Source: Sphingobacteriales bacterium 50-39 (GTDB lineage Bacteria; Bacteroidota; Bacteroidia; Chitinophagales; Chitinophagaceae). Taken from it: a stretch of 64,000 bases of DNA. Made by a program: the position numbers and the translations under genes. Location of the stretch: NCBI GenBank assembly GCA_001898505.1, contig MKTZ01000016.1, positions 176,374 through 240,373 on the forward strand, written 5' to 3'. The notes under the pieces are model-generated. The model had not been told where the DNA came from. It made no database searches and worked only from the letters and a program-made list of their open reading frames with translations. Positions 27,541-37,217 of the stretch are shown here, piece after piece; the first letter of the stretch is position 1, and every line of letters begins with the position of its first letter.

Positions 27541-30120
27541 ATGAAAGGTATAAAGTTTCTCGTTCCAGGCAGTTTATTGTGTCTTTTTGTGTCCGGGCCG
27601 TGTGTACACGCCCAGGAAGTATTCAACAAGGTAGATTCCGGCATATCCGGCTTTTCTTCCTGGAACCGGCTTCGGGCGGGAGATAAACTGCTGGTGAACG
27701 GCCAATTGCTGGATCCGGCGGGGCAAAGCCTCGATCTGCCCAGGGGAACAAGGGTCTTGAACCTGGAATTCGTGCGCCAAAAGAATTTACTCGTTGCAAA
27801 GACCGACAGGCGGCTGTCCATTATCGACGCAACCAATTTTAAAGAGATCAATCATTTCGAGTACCCTGACAAGAAGGAGACGGGCTCGATGAATGGGCTG
27901 TCGGTAGATAGTAATGACTCCACGGTTTATTTCACCGGATTGGAAAAGGTCCTATACATAGGAAATATCAGCCAATCCGGCGCCTTTACGCTAACAAAGA
28001 AGATCGATCTGTCGATAGATCATAAAAAAACAAATCCCCTGGGCATCGGGGTAAGTAACCATATCGCCCTGGTCGCCCTGGCGGTGGCAAACCGGGTGGC
28101 GTTGGTCGACCTTTTACAAGGCAAAATATTGACGACCATCCCTGTAGGTGTTTGCCCATATGCTGTGACCATCAGTAAAGACGGGAAACTTGCCTTTGTA
28201 AGCAATTTCGGCGGCCCTCATCCCGGGAAAGGGGACAGAACGGAGAAGTCAGCGGGGACAGATGTTGCGGTAGATGAACAATCGGTGGCATTGCGTGGCT
28301 CCGTCACCGTGATCGATATCGGGTCGAGAAAAAAGATAGCGGAGATCCCGACCCGCATCCACCCGGAATCGATGATCTTATCTCCTGACGGCAAATCACT
28401 TTGTGTCACCGACGACAGTGGGGATGGCATCAGTGTTATAGATGTAAGAACCTTCAAGGTTTCCCGAACGATCAATACCAAGCCGGATCCATCCCTGCCA
28501 TATGGGAGCCTGACCACGGGGCTGGCGTTCAGCGCTGACGGGAAAATACTTTTTGCTGCCAATGCCGGTAATAACTCCATTGCGCTGATCGATCCCTATC
28601 GTCCTCAGGCGGGTCCTTATGGTTTTATTGCTGCGGGCGGATTTCCGGGCGCAGTGTGTACGCAAGGGAATAATTTATTTATAGGGAATGTCACTGGCGT
28701 GAAAGGGCAAGTGCAAAAAGTTGCGCTGCCCGGTAATAAGGCTGAACTGGACGGGTATACGGCAGCGGCAAAGAATGGGTTTCATTTCAGTGAGATCCTT
28801 CGGGCACAGACCGAAGCCAATTTGAACGTCAGGCCCAAGCCTATCCCTGACAATCCCGGGGAACCATCGTCCATAAAGCATGTGGTGTATATAATCAGGG
28901 AAAATAAGAAGTTCGACCAGGTGCTGGGGGACTTTGGAAAGGGGAATTGCGACCCCAACCTGGTTGAATTTTCAAAACCAATCACGCCGAACACGCATGA
29001 TCTCGCCAAACAATATGTACTGCTGGACAACTATTATTGCAATGGGGTCAACTCGAGCGACGGGCACCAATGGGAGATCCAGGGGATCACTACCCCCTAT
29101 CATGAAAAGGATTTCTCCATGGGGCATTGCGCCTATGATTTTGGCACGGACCCTTTGTGTTATGCGGGTTGCGGCTTTATCTGGGATCATCTGCTGCGGA
29201 AGGGCATTTCATTCAGGAATTTTGGAGAGACGGACCTTGCTGAAATAACGAAAGGGAAGAACTGGACGGATCTGTATAATTCCTGGAAAAACAATAATGA
29301 CTCTGCGGGGTACAAATGCGTATACAATATTGGAACGCTGAAAAAATACAGCGATATGCGTTACCCCGGATGGAATTTAGATATCCCGGATCAGATCAGG
29401 GCCGACGTATTTATCAAGGCCCTTCAGGAATATGAAGCAGCGGGGAGCCTGCCGCAATTCACGATCATATATTTGCCAAATGACCACACGAGTGGATATA
29501 ACGAGCATACTCCCACCCCCCGGGCATATGTGGCGGATAATGATCTGGCCACCGGAAGAGTGATCGAAGCGCTGTCAAAAAGCTCTTTTTGGAAAGATAT
29601 GGTCGTATTCGTGAATGAAGACGATCCTCAAGGCGGCACAGACCATGTGGACGGACACCGGAGTTTTTGTTTGTTGGCCGGTCCTTATGTAAGGCGGGAT
29701 ACGATCATCAGTACTTTTTACAACCAATCGTCCGTACTGCATACCATTTGCCAGATATTTGGCGTAAGGCCCATGAATCAGCTGGTGGCCATCGCTCCAT
29801 TGATGACGGAATGTTTCCAGGAAACCCCTGTCTCTACGGTTTATACAACGCTGACACCCTCCGTCGCCATCAATGAGATGAATCCTCCCAAGGCAGCGAT
29901 TAAAAATAAAACGACCGCCCGGCTGGCTCCCCTCACGCAGCGAATGGATTTCTCCAGGCCCGATCTTATCGATAAGGACGCGTTATTATTCAGTCGATAT
30001 GTTTGGTCTACCCTATATGGCGACAGGCCTTTTCCAAAAGAGTATTTCGGGGCCCATGGAAAAGGTTTAAAGGCGCTGGGGCTGAAAAATGATCCAGCCT
30101 TCAAGGAGGAGGATGATTGA
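27541..30120 (+). CDS. Secreted YncE-like beta-propeller / phosphoesterase fusion
   Basis: An 859-residue two-domain protein with a signal peptide (about 1-25, ending in HAQ). Residues about 60-400 form a YncE/NHL-like seven-bladed propeller with repeated VTISKDGKLAFVSNFGG-type blades. Residues about 445-760 are a PF04185-type phosphoesterase with IIRENKKFDQ (about 450), NSSDGHQWEIQG, and DDPQGGTDHVDGHR (694-707), in the style of alkaline-phosphatase-superfamily metal ligands. The fusion is known in Bacteroidota, but its substrate is not. A TTTG / TAACTTTA pair with 18-nt spacing sits just upstream. It lies between two convergent metal-efflux operons. Confidence 0.88.
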   Translation: MKGIKFLVPGSLLCLFVSGPCVHAQEVFNKVDSGISGFSSWNRLRAGDKLLVNGQLLDPAGQSLDLPRGTRVLNLEFVRQKNLLVAKTDRRLSIIDATNFKEINHFEYPDKKETGSMNGLSVDSNDSTVYFTGLEKVLYIGNISQSGAFTLTKKIDLSIDHKKTNPLGIGVSNHIALVALAVANRVALVDLLQGKILTTIPVGVCPYAVTISKDGKLAFVSNFGGPHPGKGDRTEKSAGTDVAVDEQSVALRGSVTVIDIGSRKKIAEIPTRIHPESMILSPDGKSLCVTDDSGDGISVIDVRTFKVSRTINTKPDPSLPYGSLTTGLAFSADGKILFAANAGNNSIALIDPYRPQAGPYGFIAAGGFPGAVCTQGNNLFIGNVTGVKGQVQKVALPGNKAELDGYTAAAKNGFHFSEILRAQTEANLNVRPKPIPDNPGEPSSIKHVVYIIRENKKFDQVLGDFGKGNCDPNLVEFSKPITPNTHDLAKQYVLLDNYYCNGVNSSDGHQWEIQGITTPYHEKDFSMGHCAYDFGTDPLCYAGCGFIWDHLLRKGISFRNFGETDLAEITKGKNWTDLYNSWKNNNDSAGYKCVYNIGTLKKYSDMRYPGWNLDIPDQIRADVFIKALQEYEAAGSLPQFTIIYLPNDHTSGYNEHTPTPRAYVADNDLATGRVIEALSKSSFWKDMVVFVNEDDPQGGTDHVDGHRSFCLLAGPYVRRDTIISTFYNQSSVLHTICQIFGVRPMNQLVAIAPLMTECFQETPVSTVYTTLTPSVAINEMNPPKAAIKNKTTARLAPLTQRMDFSRPDLIDKDALLFSRYVWSTLYGDRPFPKEYFGAHGKGLKALGLKNDPAFKEEDD

Positions 30121-30145
30121 CCCTAGCCAGGCTGCCGGATCGACC

Positions 30146-30562
30146 TTATCTGGCAGCTACCTGTTCTGACCTTACCTGACCATTCTGTAGAAGTCTCACC
30201 ACATAATGGTCGTTGCCGTCCATGCCCTTTATACAAGTAATATTATATAATTCAGCGCCATACTTATCACTCAGGGAGGCTACCACATCTGCCGGAATAT
30301 AGGTTTCCCTAACAGGAATTGCCACTATAGTTCCCTGGCCTTCTATATCGCAGGACTTGCTCATCGTCTGACCATTACTCCTGGAAGTACCATTCCACCA
30401 CTCACTTCCCAATTTTTCCCATGTTACTGCCATGGCATTGGGATAATTTTTATGGAAGCACTGCTGAACAAGGGCAGGAGCAATATTCCTGTTGTCCTGT
30501 GCGAGCAGCGCACCTCCGCCGGTGGCCAATAAAGGCAACAGACAGAAAATGATCTTTTTCAT
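30146..30562 (-). CDS. Small periplasmic PepSY-like protein
   Basis: A 138-residue protein with a signal peptide (about 1-22, ALLAQ). I chose the ATG at 30562 because it begins a normal signal (MKKIIF); the frame extends nine codons further upstream. The mature part has the pattern VQQCFHKNYPNAMAVTWEK and DKYGAELYNITCIKGMDGNDHYVVRLLQNG, resembling the PepSY-like (DUF2874-type) fold of Bacteroidota. Its role is unknown. It lies downstream of and in line with the second RND operon's regulators but separated from them; it is convergent to the phosphoesterase gene (26 nt apart). Confidence 0.65.
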   Translation of the reverse strand: MKKIIFCLLPLLATGGGALLAQDNRNIAPALVQQCFHKNYPNAMAVTWEKLGSEWWNGTSRSNGQTMSKSCDIEGQGTIVAIPVRETYIPADVVASLSDKYGAELYNITCIKGMDGNDHYVVRLLQNGQVRSEQVAAR

Positions 30563-30640
30563 ATCGCACTTTTTAGGTTCGCAACACAAGTATCATTATA
30601 GTAATATATACCATAACTGTGCCACGGCCCCTACCCAGAA

Positions 30641-33600
30641 CTACCTGTTCTTATGGAAGTTACGATAAGCCCATCCGAAGATCAGCGGAAAAACCCATAG
30701 AGAAAAGAGCATGGCGCTGAGTATGCCTCCGATGACCACCCGGGCCAACGGCCTGGAACTTTCAGAGCCGATGCCGAATGAAAGGGCTGCGGGTAAAAGA
30801 CCGATGGCTGCCATCAGGGCCGTCATCATCACTGGTCGTATTCGGGTATTCACGCCCAGCTTGATGGAGTTATACAGGGAGTCCTCTCCCCGGATGGTGG
30901 CCAGGTTTTCCTTAAACCGGGTGATGAGTATGATCCCGTCCTGGATACATATGCCAAAAAGAGCGATAAACCCAATACCCGCGGAGATGCTGAAATCGGT
31001 GTTGGTAATATGCAGGGCCAGTATGCCGCCGACGACGGCAAACGGGACATTGGCGAATACCAGCAGGGCGTCCTTGAAATTCCCGAACATGGAGAGCAGC
31101 AGGATAAATATCAGGATAAGGCTGATAGGCACTACCTGCGCCAGTCGTTTCTGGGCTCTTTTCAAGTTCTCAAAGTCTCCCTGGAAGGCCATGCTGTACC
31201 CCCTTTTCAAATGTACTTTTTCGTCTACCTTTTGCTGCGCCTCGGCGATCGCGCTGCCCATGTCCCTGCCTCGGACGGAAAACTTCAGCGCAGCGTAGCG
31301 CTTGTTGTCATCCCTGAAGATCAGGCTGGCTCCCGTCCGCTGGGTGATCGTAGCGATCTCCTTTATGGGCACTTTGGAACCGCTCATCGTAGGTACCAGC
31401 AGCTCGCCTATCTGTTCAGGTGTCTGCCGGAACTCTTCGGGCAGCCTGACGCGTATATCGAATATTTTGATCCCTTCATACAGTTGACTGGCAGGCACAC
31501 CTCCGGGTCCCAGACCGCCGATGGCCATACTGATGACCGCATTGGCCTGGGCGGTGGCTACCCCATATAAAGCCATCTTCTGCTGATCCAGGTTAATATC
31601 CAGTTCCGGCTGTCCGGTATTATGGATGATACCCAAGTCCTCGATACCTCTGATATCCTTCAGGACATTATAATATTCGGTGAGCTTGTCCTCCATATAT
31701 GGAATAGAATCCCCGAACACCTTCAGACAAATGCTGCCTTTTACACCCGACACGGCCTCTTCCACATTGTCCATAATGGGCTGTGAAAAGTTCAGGTTCG
31801 CGCCTGGGATTACGGATAGCGCTTTACCCATCCGGTCGATCAACTCCTCCTTGGTTATTTTGGGGTCCCATTCGGATTGAGGGAACATGAGGACGTCGAA
31901 CTCATTGTTGTAATATCCCGTCACATCCGTGCCATCGTCCGGCCTCCCCGTCTGTGACACGCAATATTGCACCTGCGGAAAGCCCATGATGATGTCCCTA
32001 ACCTGTTTAGACACTTCCACTGACTTTGTCAGACCTGTACTGTAGTTGTTCTGGACGCGCAGCCAGATGCTGCCTTCATTCAGCTGGGGCAGGAATTCAG
32101 CACCCAGGTATTTGAAGGAATAAAGCCCGGCCACCATCGCGATCAGCGCCACGACGACCACTGTCTTCTTACGCTTATAGGTCCATATAAAACCCCTCAG
32201 CATGAAGGCCATCATATGGTGTACGATAGGATTATGTTTTTCCCGGACATTCTTGCGCATCAGCAGGCTGATCATCACCGGCACCAGGGTGAGGGTCGTG
32301 ATAAGAGAACCCAGCAGGGCAAAGCTTAACGTATACGCCAGGGGAGAGAACATCTTCCCCTCCACCTTCTGAAAAGCGAAGATGGGCAGCAGGGCTGTGA
32401 TGATAATGACATTCAGATAGAAGGGTCTCTTCCCAATGTCTGCGGCGCTTTTCCGGATAAGTCCCAGCTTACTCATTTTATTAAACCGCTCCATCCCCAC
32501 CTCCCGGGCCTTGTGGTCGAGTATTACAAAGATGCCTTCCACCATCACGATGGTTCCATCCAGGATGATCCCGAAGTCCACGGCGCCCAGGGAAAGGAGG
32601 TTGGCGCTCATCCCCATCAGGTGCAGACATATGAAGGCAAATAAAAGGGATATCGGTATAATGACCGCAACGACAACCGTAGCCCGCCAGTCGAAAAGGA
32701 ATAATGATATCAGGACAATGACGAGCAAGACACCTTCCACGAGATTGTGCAGTACCGTATGGGTAGCATATTCGATGAGGTCGGCCCGATCGTAATAAGG
32801 CACGATCTTCGTATCCGCGGGAAGTACATGATTGTTGAGATAATCGATCTTATCCTCGATCTTCTTTACTACTTCGGAAGGATTCTCCCCCTTTCGCATG
32901 ACGATGATGGCCTCTACGACATCATCTTCCTTTGAGATCTCTTTTTTTCCATCCTTCCCGGAGAACCTGTCGCTGCGGGTGACCCATCCCAGCCGGGGGA
33001 CATTGGATATTTCGACCGTGGCGACGTCTTTTACGAGCAGCGGCACACCGTTATTATTCTCGATAATGATGTTCTTTATCTCCTCGATGTCGTTCAGCAG
33101 GCCGATGCCCCTTACGACAAAGGCCTGATTGTTCTGGAAGATCATGTCCCCGCCCACATTGATGTTGGTGCCCTGGACAGCGGTGAATACATCCAATGGT
33201 GTTAGTCCAAGATTGGTCAGCTTGCCGGGATCGACCTTTATCTCATAGGTCTTCGTCTTCCCCCCGAAGCTATTGATATCGCCTATCCCTGATACGCTGC
33301 GCAACTGACGATCGATCACCCAGTCCTGCATGGTCTTCAGCTCCCTTACATCCCGGAAAGTGCTCCTCAAGGTGTACCGGAAAACTTCGCCGGTAGGGCC
33401 TACGGGGGGCTGTACAGCGGGCTGAATATTGGGAGGCAGGGTTGCATTGGGCAGGAGGTTCATCACCTGCTGTCTGGCCTGGGGGTCTTTGACGTCATCC
33501 TCAAAAATGATCTTTATAAAGGACAGGCCGAATATGCTGGTGCTCCGGAGGCTTATTTTCCGCTGCACCGGGTTCATGGCGATCTCGATGGGAATGGTCA

Positions 33601-33802
33601 CGAATTTTTCCACTTCCTCCGCGCTGCGGCCCGGCCATTGGGTAATAACATCTATCTCGGTGTTCGTAACATCGGGAAATGCCTCGATAGGCATATCTAT
33701 GAAGGTGATAACCCCGGTGACAATAAGCAAAGAGGTTATGAATAAAATAAAATATTTGTTTTTTAGCGAGAACCCGATGACGCCTTTGAGGAATTTGGTC
33801 AT
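30641..33802 (-). CDS. CzcA/CusA-family heavy-metal RND efflux pump (operon 2)
   Basis: A 1053-residue paralogue of the pump at 24317-27487, with the same 12-helix RND layout. Helix 4 holds DFGIILDGTIVMVE (first Asp at residue 409), again the three-acid divalent-cation signature. It has SQPIMDNVEEAVSGVKG as in copy 1, plus a short GLGPGGVPAS insert before QLYEGIK that copy 1 lacks. In the helix-10 region it reads GICIQDGIILITRF where copy 1 has GICILEGVLLISAF. It is the last gene of the tolC-adaptor-pump operon, 23 nt after the adaptor. Different metal range or regulation from copy 1 is plausible but untested. Confidence 0.95.
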   Translation of the reverse strand: MTKFLKGVIGFSLKNKYFILFITSLLIVTGVITFIDMPIEAFPDVTNTEIDVITQWPGRSAEEVEKFVTIPIEIAMNPVQRKISLRSTSIFGLSFIKIIFEDDVKDPQARQQVMNLLPNATLPPNIQPAVQPPVGPTGEVFRYTLRSTFRDVRELKTMQDWVIDRQLRSVSGIGDINSFGGKTKTYEIKVDPGKLTNLGLTPLDVFTAVQGTNINVGGDMIFQNNQAFVVRGIGLLNDIEEIKNIIIENNNGVPLLVKDVATVEISNVPRLGWVTRSDRFSGKDGKKEISKEDDVVEAIIVMRKGENPSEVVKKIEDKIDYLNNHVLPADTKIVPYYDRADLIEYATHTVLHNLVEGVLLVIVLISLFLFDWRATVVVAVIIPISLLFAFICLHLMGMSANLLSLGAVDFGIILDGTIVMVEGIFVILDHKAREVGMERFNKMSKLGLIRKSAADIGKRPFYLNVIIITALLPIFAFQKVEGKMFSPLAYTLSFALLGSLITTLTLVPVMISLLMRKNVREKHNPIVHHMMAFMLRGFIWTYKRKKTVVVVALIAMVAGLYSFKYLGAEFLPQLNEGSIWLRVQNNYSTGLTKSVEVSKQVRDIIMGFPQVQYCVSQTGRPDDGTDVTGYYNNEFDVLMFPQSEWDPKITKEELIDRMGKALSVIPGANLNFSQPIMDNVEEAVSGVKGSICLKVFGDSIPYMEDKLTEYYNVLKDIRGIEDLGIIHNTGQPELDINLDQQKMALYGVATAQANAVISMAIGGLGPGGVPASQLYEGIKIFDIRVRLPEEFRQTPEQIGELLVPTMSGSKVPIKEIATITQRTGASLIFRDDNKRYAALKFSVRGRDMGSAIAEAQQKVDEKVHLKRGYSMAFQGDFENLKRAQKRLAQVVPISLILIFILLLSMFGNFKDALLVFANVPFAVVGGILALHITNTDFSISAGIGFIALFGICIQDGIILITRFKENLATIRGEDSLYNSIKLGVNTRIRPVMMTALMAAIGLLPAALSFGIGSESSRPLARVVIGGILSAMLFSLWVFPLIFGWAYRNFHKNR

Positions 33803-33825
33803 TGATTAGATTTGAGAGATAATAC

Positions 33826-34926
33826 TTAATTGTTCAACTGATCATAGATGGGTAACGCGTCAGACGCTATCAGCAGGTCGCCTGGCTTGACGCCTTCTTC
33901 CACATATACTTTATCGCCGATGGACCCCATTTTTTTAATAGGCGTGATATCGGCCCGCCCGGCGCCATGGTACACGAGCACATAGTATTGGCTGTGATCG
34001 AATATCAATGCGCTGAGAGGTATATAGACCGCCTGCTTATGTCCGGTGTTGGTGGCTGTCACGCTGGCGAACATCTGTGGCCTCAACGCATAGTCGGGGT
34101 TGTCTATAACGACCCTCACCTTCGTGACCTTGCTATTGGGATCCAAAACATGCATGATCTTGTCCACTCTTCCTTTAAACACCCGTCCGGGATACGATAG
34201 CGTAGTGACGTCCACCTGATCCCCGGTGTGTATCTTATCTATATTGGCTTCATATACATTCCCCCAAACCCATACGTCCTTCAGGTCTGATATGGTGAAA
34301 ACAGGATTGCTGTTATCCGGGCGTATGGCCTGGAAATTGGTGGCGTACTTCTGCACGATGAACCCGTCGATGGGGGCCTTGATAATATAATTCCCGGAAG
34401 TGTCGTTGCCGTTGATCCTCAAAATCCTTCTGACCATTTCCAGCTGTGCGACAGCCTGATCATAATTAGCCTGGGCGTTGGTGACGTCCAGGATAGAGGC
34501 AAGCCCGCTCTTGTAAAGGGCCTGCGTGGCGTCCAGCTGCTTCCTGGCAGCCGTAAGATTGGTCTGTGCGGCGACAAGATTATTGGTGTACCCCGCCATC
34601 TCGCTGCTTTTTACGATGGCCAGCTCATGTCCTTTCGTGACGTAATCGCCCAGCTGGATCTTTATATCCTGGACATTGCCGCTGACCAATGAAAATATAT
34701 TCACCTGTCGATCCTGGTCGAAATCGACTTGTCCGGTGAGCGTGATGGAATTGATCTGTTCACCCTGTTTCACGGTGTCGATCACCAGCCTTTTCAGCAA
34801 AGAGTCCGGGATAATATACGATGTCTTGGTTTCCTTATTTTTTTCTGCCGGGGCGTTACAGGCCTGCATCATCGTGCAGGCAGCGGTGACAAACGAAAGA
34901 ATGGGTATTACAAGCTTATTTTGCAT
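33826..34926 (-). CDS. RND periplasmic adaptor, CzcB/CusB-like (operon 2)
   Basis: A 366-residue membrane-fusion protein. The N-terminal signal region contains TMMQAC, a possible lipobox. Barrel-sandwich motifs are VSGNVQDIKIQLGDYVTKG and APIDGFIVQKYA, with a helical hairpin between (about 110-180). TYPGRVFKGRVDKIM-like and KVYVEEGVKPGDL elements match copy 1. It is 11 nt after the TolC-family gene and 23 nt before the pump gene. Confidence 0.92.
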   Translation of the reverse strand: MQNKLVIPILSFVTAACTMMQACNAPAEKNKETKTSYIIPDSLLKRLVIDTVKQGEQINSITLTGQVDFDQDRQVNIFSLVSGNVQDIKIQLGDYVTKGHELAIVKSSEMAGYTNNLVAAQTNLTAARKQLDATQALYKSGLASILDVTNAQANYDQAVAQLEMVRRILRINGNDTSGNYIIKAPIDGFIVQKYATNFQAIRPDNSNPVFTISDLKDVWVWGNVYEANIDKIHTGDQVDVTTLSYPGRVFKGRVDKIMHVLDPNSKVTKVRVVIDNPDYALRPQMFASVTATNTGHKQAVYIPLSALIFDHSQYYVLVYHGAGRADITPIKKMGSIGDKVYVEEGVKPGDLLIASDALPIYDQLNN

Positions 34927-34937
34927 CAGCGTTTAGA

Positions 34938-36227
34938 TTAGTAATTGAAAAAATCGGCGCCAGTGAGAAAATTGATGTTCTCCAGCGCGTTCACCTTATT
35001 GAACAATATCGTATTCAACTGCACGACATTCTGCTTATAGGAATCATAAAAGGTCAGGAAGTCGAGCAATCGTACCAGCCGCAACTTGTAGTTATCCAAC
35101 ATGGCCGCGGCCAGTTTGTCAAAATGTGCGGCAAAGGCGGGATTGATCTGTCTATATAGTTTGTCAGCATCGATGGCTTTTTGCAGTCCCCTCATCACCT
35201 GTTCTTCCAATGTCTTTTGGGTCAACTGAAGCTGGGTCCTGTTCATGTCGATGTTGATACGGGCGGACTTGATATTTCCCTGGTTGCGATTGAATATCGG
35301 GATGTCGATGCCGAGACTCAGGGAGTTGAAATTGGGGATATAGCTGCCGTGTCTGTCAAAGCCGGTGCCGACGGTGAGGTCCGGAACCGCCAGGGCCCGC
35401 TGCAGGGAATAGTTTTGCCGGCTCAGGAGCAGGTTTCCCCTGGCAATCATCAGGTCTGTCCGATGATTATACGCGGAATCCACCAAAGTCTGGAGATCGT
35501 ACCGGTGCGGGTCAGCGGCATCGAGCGCAGCCGTATCCACCAACGGCAATATGTATACGGTGGGAGGGGCCTGCAATAGCAACCTCATCTGGCTCTCCTG
35601 GTCGTTGATATTGTCGACAAGGGTCTGGTATTCGCTCTGTAAGGAATACAGCTGCGCCTGGACACGGACTACGTCGGCCTCGGCAACGTATCCGCTGCCG
35701 ACCTGCTGTTCAAAAGCTGCAACGATGGTCTTTAGGGAAGATATTTCCTCGTCATAGACTTTTGCTGTCTGCTGCAGGTAATAAATGTTAAAAAAAGTGC
35801 TGCGTAAGGCCAGCTTGAGGGTTCGCAGCAGGTCGTACAGGCCATATTCCGCCAGGTGGAAATTGGTTTCCGCGATCCTCGTCTGCTTTTTGATCTTGCC
35901 GGCCAGCAGGATCAGCTGGCTCAACTGGACCGACTGCTCCGCATCGTTGGGGTCGGCGATCTGGAACCATTTGTGTGTTTGCGTATTATAGGCCCCCTGT
36001 GAAATATTGATGTTGGGGTTCGGCCAGAGCCGGGCCTGGATGATCAATGCCCTGGTGGCATCTACATTGAATCTCTGGGCCAGGATCTGCAGATTGCTGT
36101 CCAAAAACGTCTTCTCAGACGTCGGCAGGTCCAGTCTTAATGTGTCGGTATTAAATCGTTGTGCCCGGGTGGTATAAAAGCTAAACAAAATAAAAAAAAC
36201 AATACTTACGCTTCGCAAAATGAACAT
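34938..36227 (-). CDS. TolC/CzcC-family outer-membrane efflux protein (operon 2)
   Basis: A 429-residue outer-membrane factor with a signal peptide (about 1-22). The sequence LRLDLPTSEKTFLDSNLQILAQRFNVD parallels the N-terminus of copy 1, and the second half repeats IPIFNRNQGNIKSAR. It is the first gene of the second efflux operon. The response regulator at 36413-37096 lies upstream on the same strand, 185 nt away. Confidence 0.93.
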   Translation of the reverse strand: MFILRSVSIVFFILFSFYTTRAQRFNTDTLRLDLPTSEKTFLDSNLQILAQRFNVDATRALIIQARLWPNPNINISQGAYNTQTHKWFQIADPNDAEQSVQLSQLILLAGKIKKQTRIAETNFHLAEYGLYDLLRTLKLALRSTFFNIYYLQQTAKVYDEEISSLKTIVAAFEQQVGSGYVAEADVVRVQAQLYSLQSEYQTLVDNINDQESQMRLLLQAPPTVYILPLVDTAALDAADPHRYDLQTLVDSAYNHRTDLMIARGNLLLSRQNYSLQRALAVPDLTVGTGFDRHGSYIPNFNSLSLGIDIPIFNRNQGNIKSARINIDMNRTQLQLTQKTLEEQVMRGLQKAIDADKLYRQINPAFAAHFDKLAAAMLDNYKLRLVRLLDFLTFYDSYKQNVVQLNTILFNKVNALENINFLTGADFFNY

Positions 36228-36317
36228 GCTCGGATCTATTTACTTGAATGAGACACGAAAATAGAAGGGGGGCATTAGGCATAAATTAGCCGGAGATTAA
36301 AGCGGCGTTTGAAGATA

Positions 36318-36333
36318 ATTAAGCCTTCTTAAT
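36318..36333. promoter_or_regulatory. Candidate regulator site upstream of efflux operon 2
   Basis: A perfect palindrome ATTAAG-CCTT-CTTAAT lies in the 185-nt gap between the response regulator and the TolC gene, about 90 nt before the operon start. Other TTAA-containing stretches surround it. A binding site for the adjacent regulator is inferred from position. Confidence 0.4.
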
Positions 36334-36412
36334 CTCTATCTATAAGATATTATCGATCAGACTATTCGAAGCAAATCGCACCCGAATGGCCGCGGCCTTG
36401 TTTAACCGGGCA

Positions 36413-37096
36413 TTAACATGTTTCCTTTTCCTTCAATACATAACCCATACCGATGACGGTGTGAATGAGGGGGGTGTCGGACCCTTTGTCAATTTTCGAC
36501 CGGAGATAATTGATATAAACATCGATGAGGTTGGTGCCCTTGTCATAATTGCTTCCCCACACCGACTCGGCGATATAGGCCCGGGAAAGCACCCTGTTCT
36601 TGTTAATGCACAGGAATTCCAGCAGGGAAAATTCTTTGGCGGTGAGTACGATCTCCTTCCCGGCCCGCTGCGCCGTCCGTCTGTAGGCATCTACTTCCAG
36701 GTCGGCAACCCGGTAAATAATTCCGGGAGAAATGAGCAATCTCCTTCGCGCCAGCGCTTTTACCCTGGCAACCAGCTCTTCAAAATGAAAGGGTTTTACC
36801 AGGTAATCGTCCGCTCCTGCTTCCAGGCCGGCTACTTTGTCTTTGGTAGCGCCCAGCGCAGTCAACATAAGAATCGGCACATCGGCTCTGTGTTGACGGA
36901 TATGACGGCATACCTCCAAACCGTTGATCCCGGGAAGGATCAGGTCCAGGATGACAAGATCATACTCATTATGCAAGGCCAGCTTTTCGCCGAGAAGGCC
37001 GTCATAGGCTAAAGCTACATGGTATGATTGTTCTTCCAGTCCTTTTTTTATAAAGTCGGCAACCTTGGGTTCGTCTTCGATCACTAAAATTTTCAT
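36413..37096 (-). CDS. OmpR-family response regulator next to efflux operon 2
   Basis: A 227-residue regulator with a receiver domain (about 1-115): acidic pocket IEDE at 6-9, phospho-acceptor Asp51 in VILDLILPGING, and Lys in LTALGATKDK. A winged-helix domain (about 130-225) has VLTAKEFSLLEFLCINKNRVLSR and ends GMGYVLKEKE. It resembles CusR/CopR-type regulators. No histidine kinase gene is adjacent, so its partner is elsewhere or shared with the kinase at 19644. It faces into the second efflux operon. Confidence 0.94.
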   Translation of the reverse strand: MKILVIEDEPKVADFIKKGLEEQSYHVALAYDGLLGEKLALHNEYDLVILDLILPGINGLEVCRHIRQHRADVPILMLTALGATKDKVAGLEAGADDYLVKPFHFEELVARVKALARRRLLISPGIIYRVADLEVDAYRRTAQRAGKEIVLTAKEFSLLEFLCINKNRVLSRAYIAESVWGSNYDKGTNLIDVYINYLRSKIDKGSDTPLIHTVIGMGYVLKEKETC

Positions 37097-37217
37097 AAGC
37101 CCCTTGATGTTTTATCTTCATCTTCGTAGGTTGCAGCGTAGGATAGTGCAAAATTATTCATTTTCTGACAGCCCCCGCGAGCGTTAAACGATTCTAATGT
37201 ATATTTACCATTTATTC

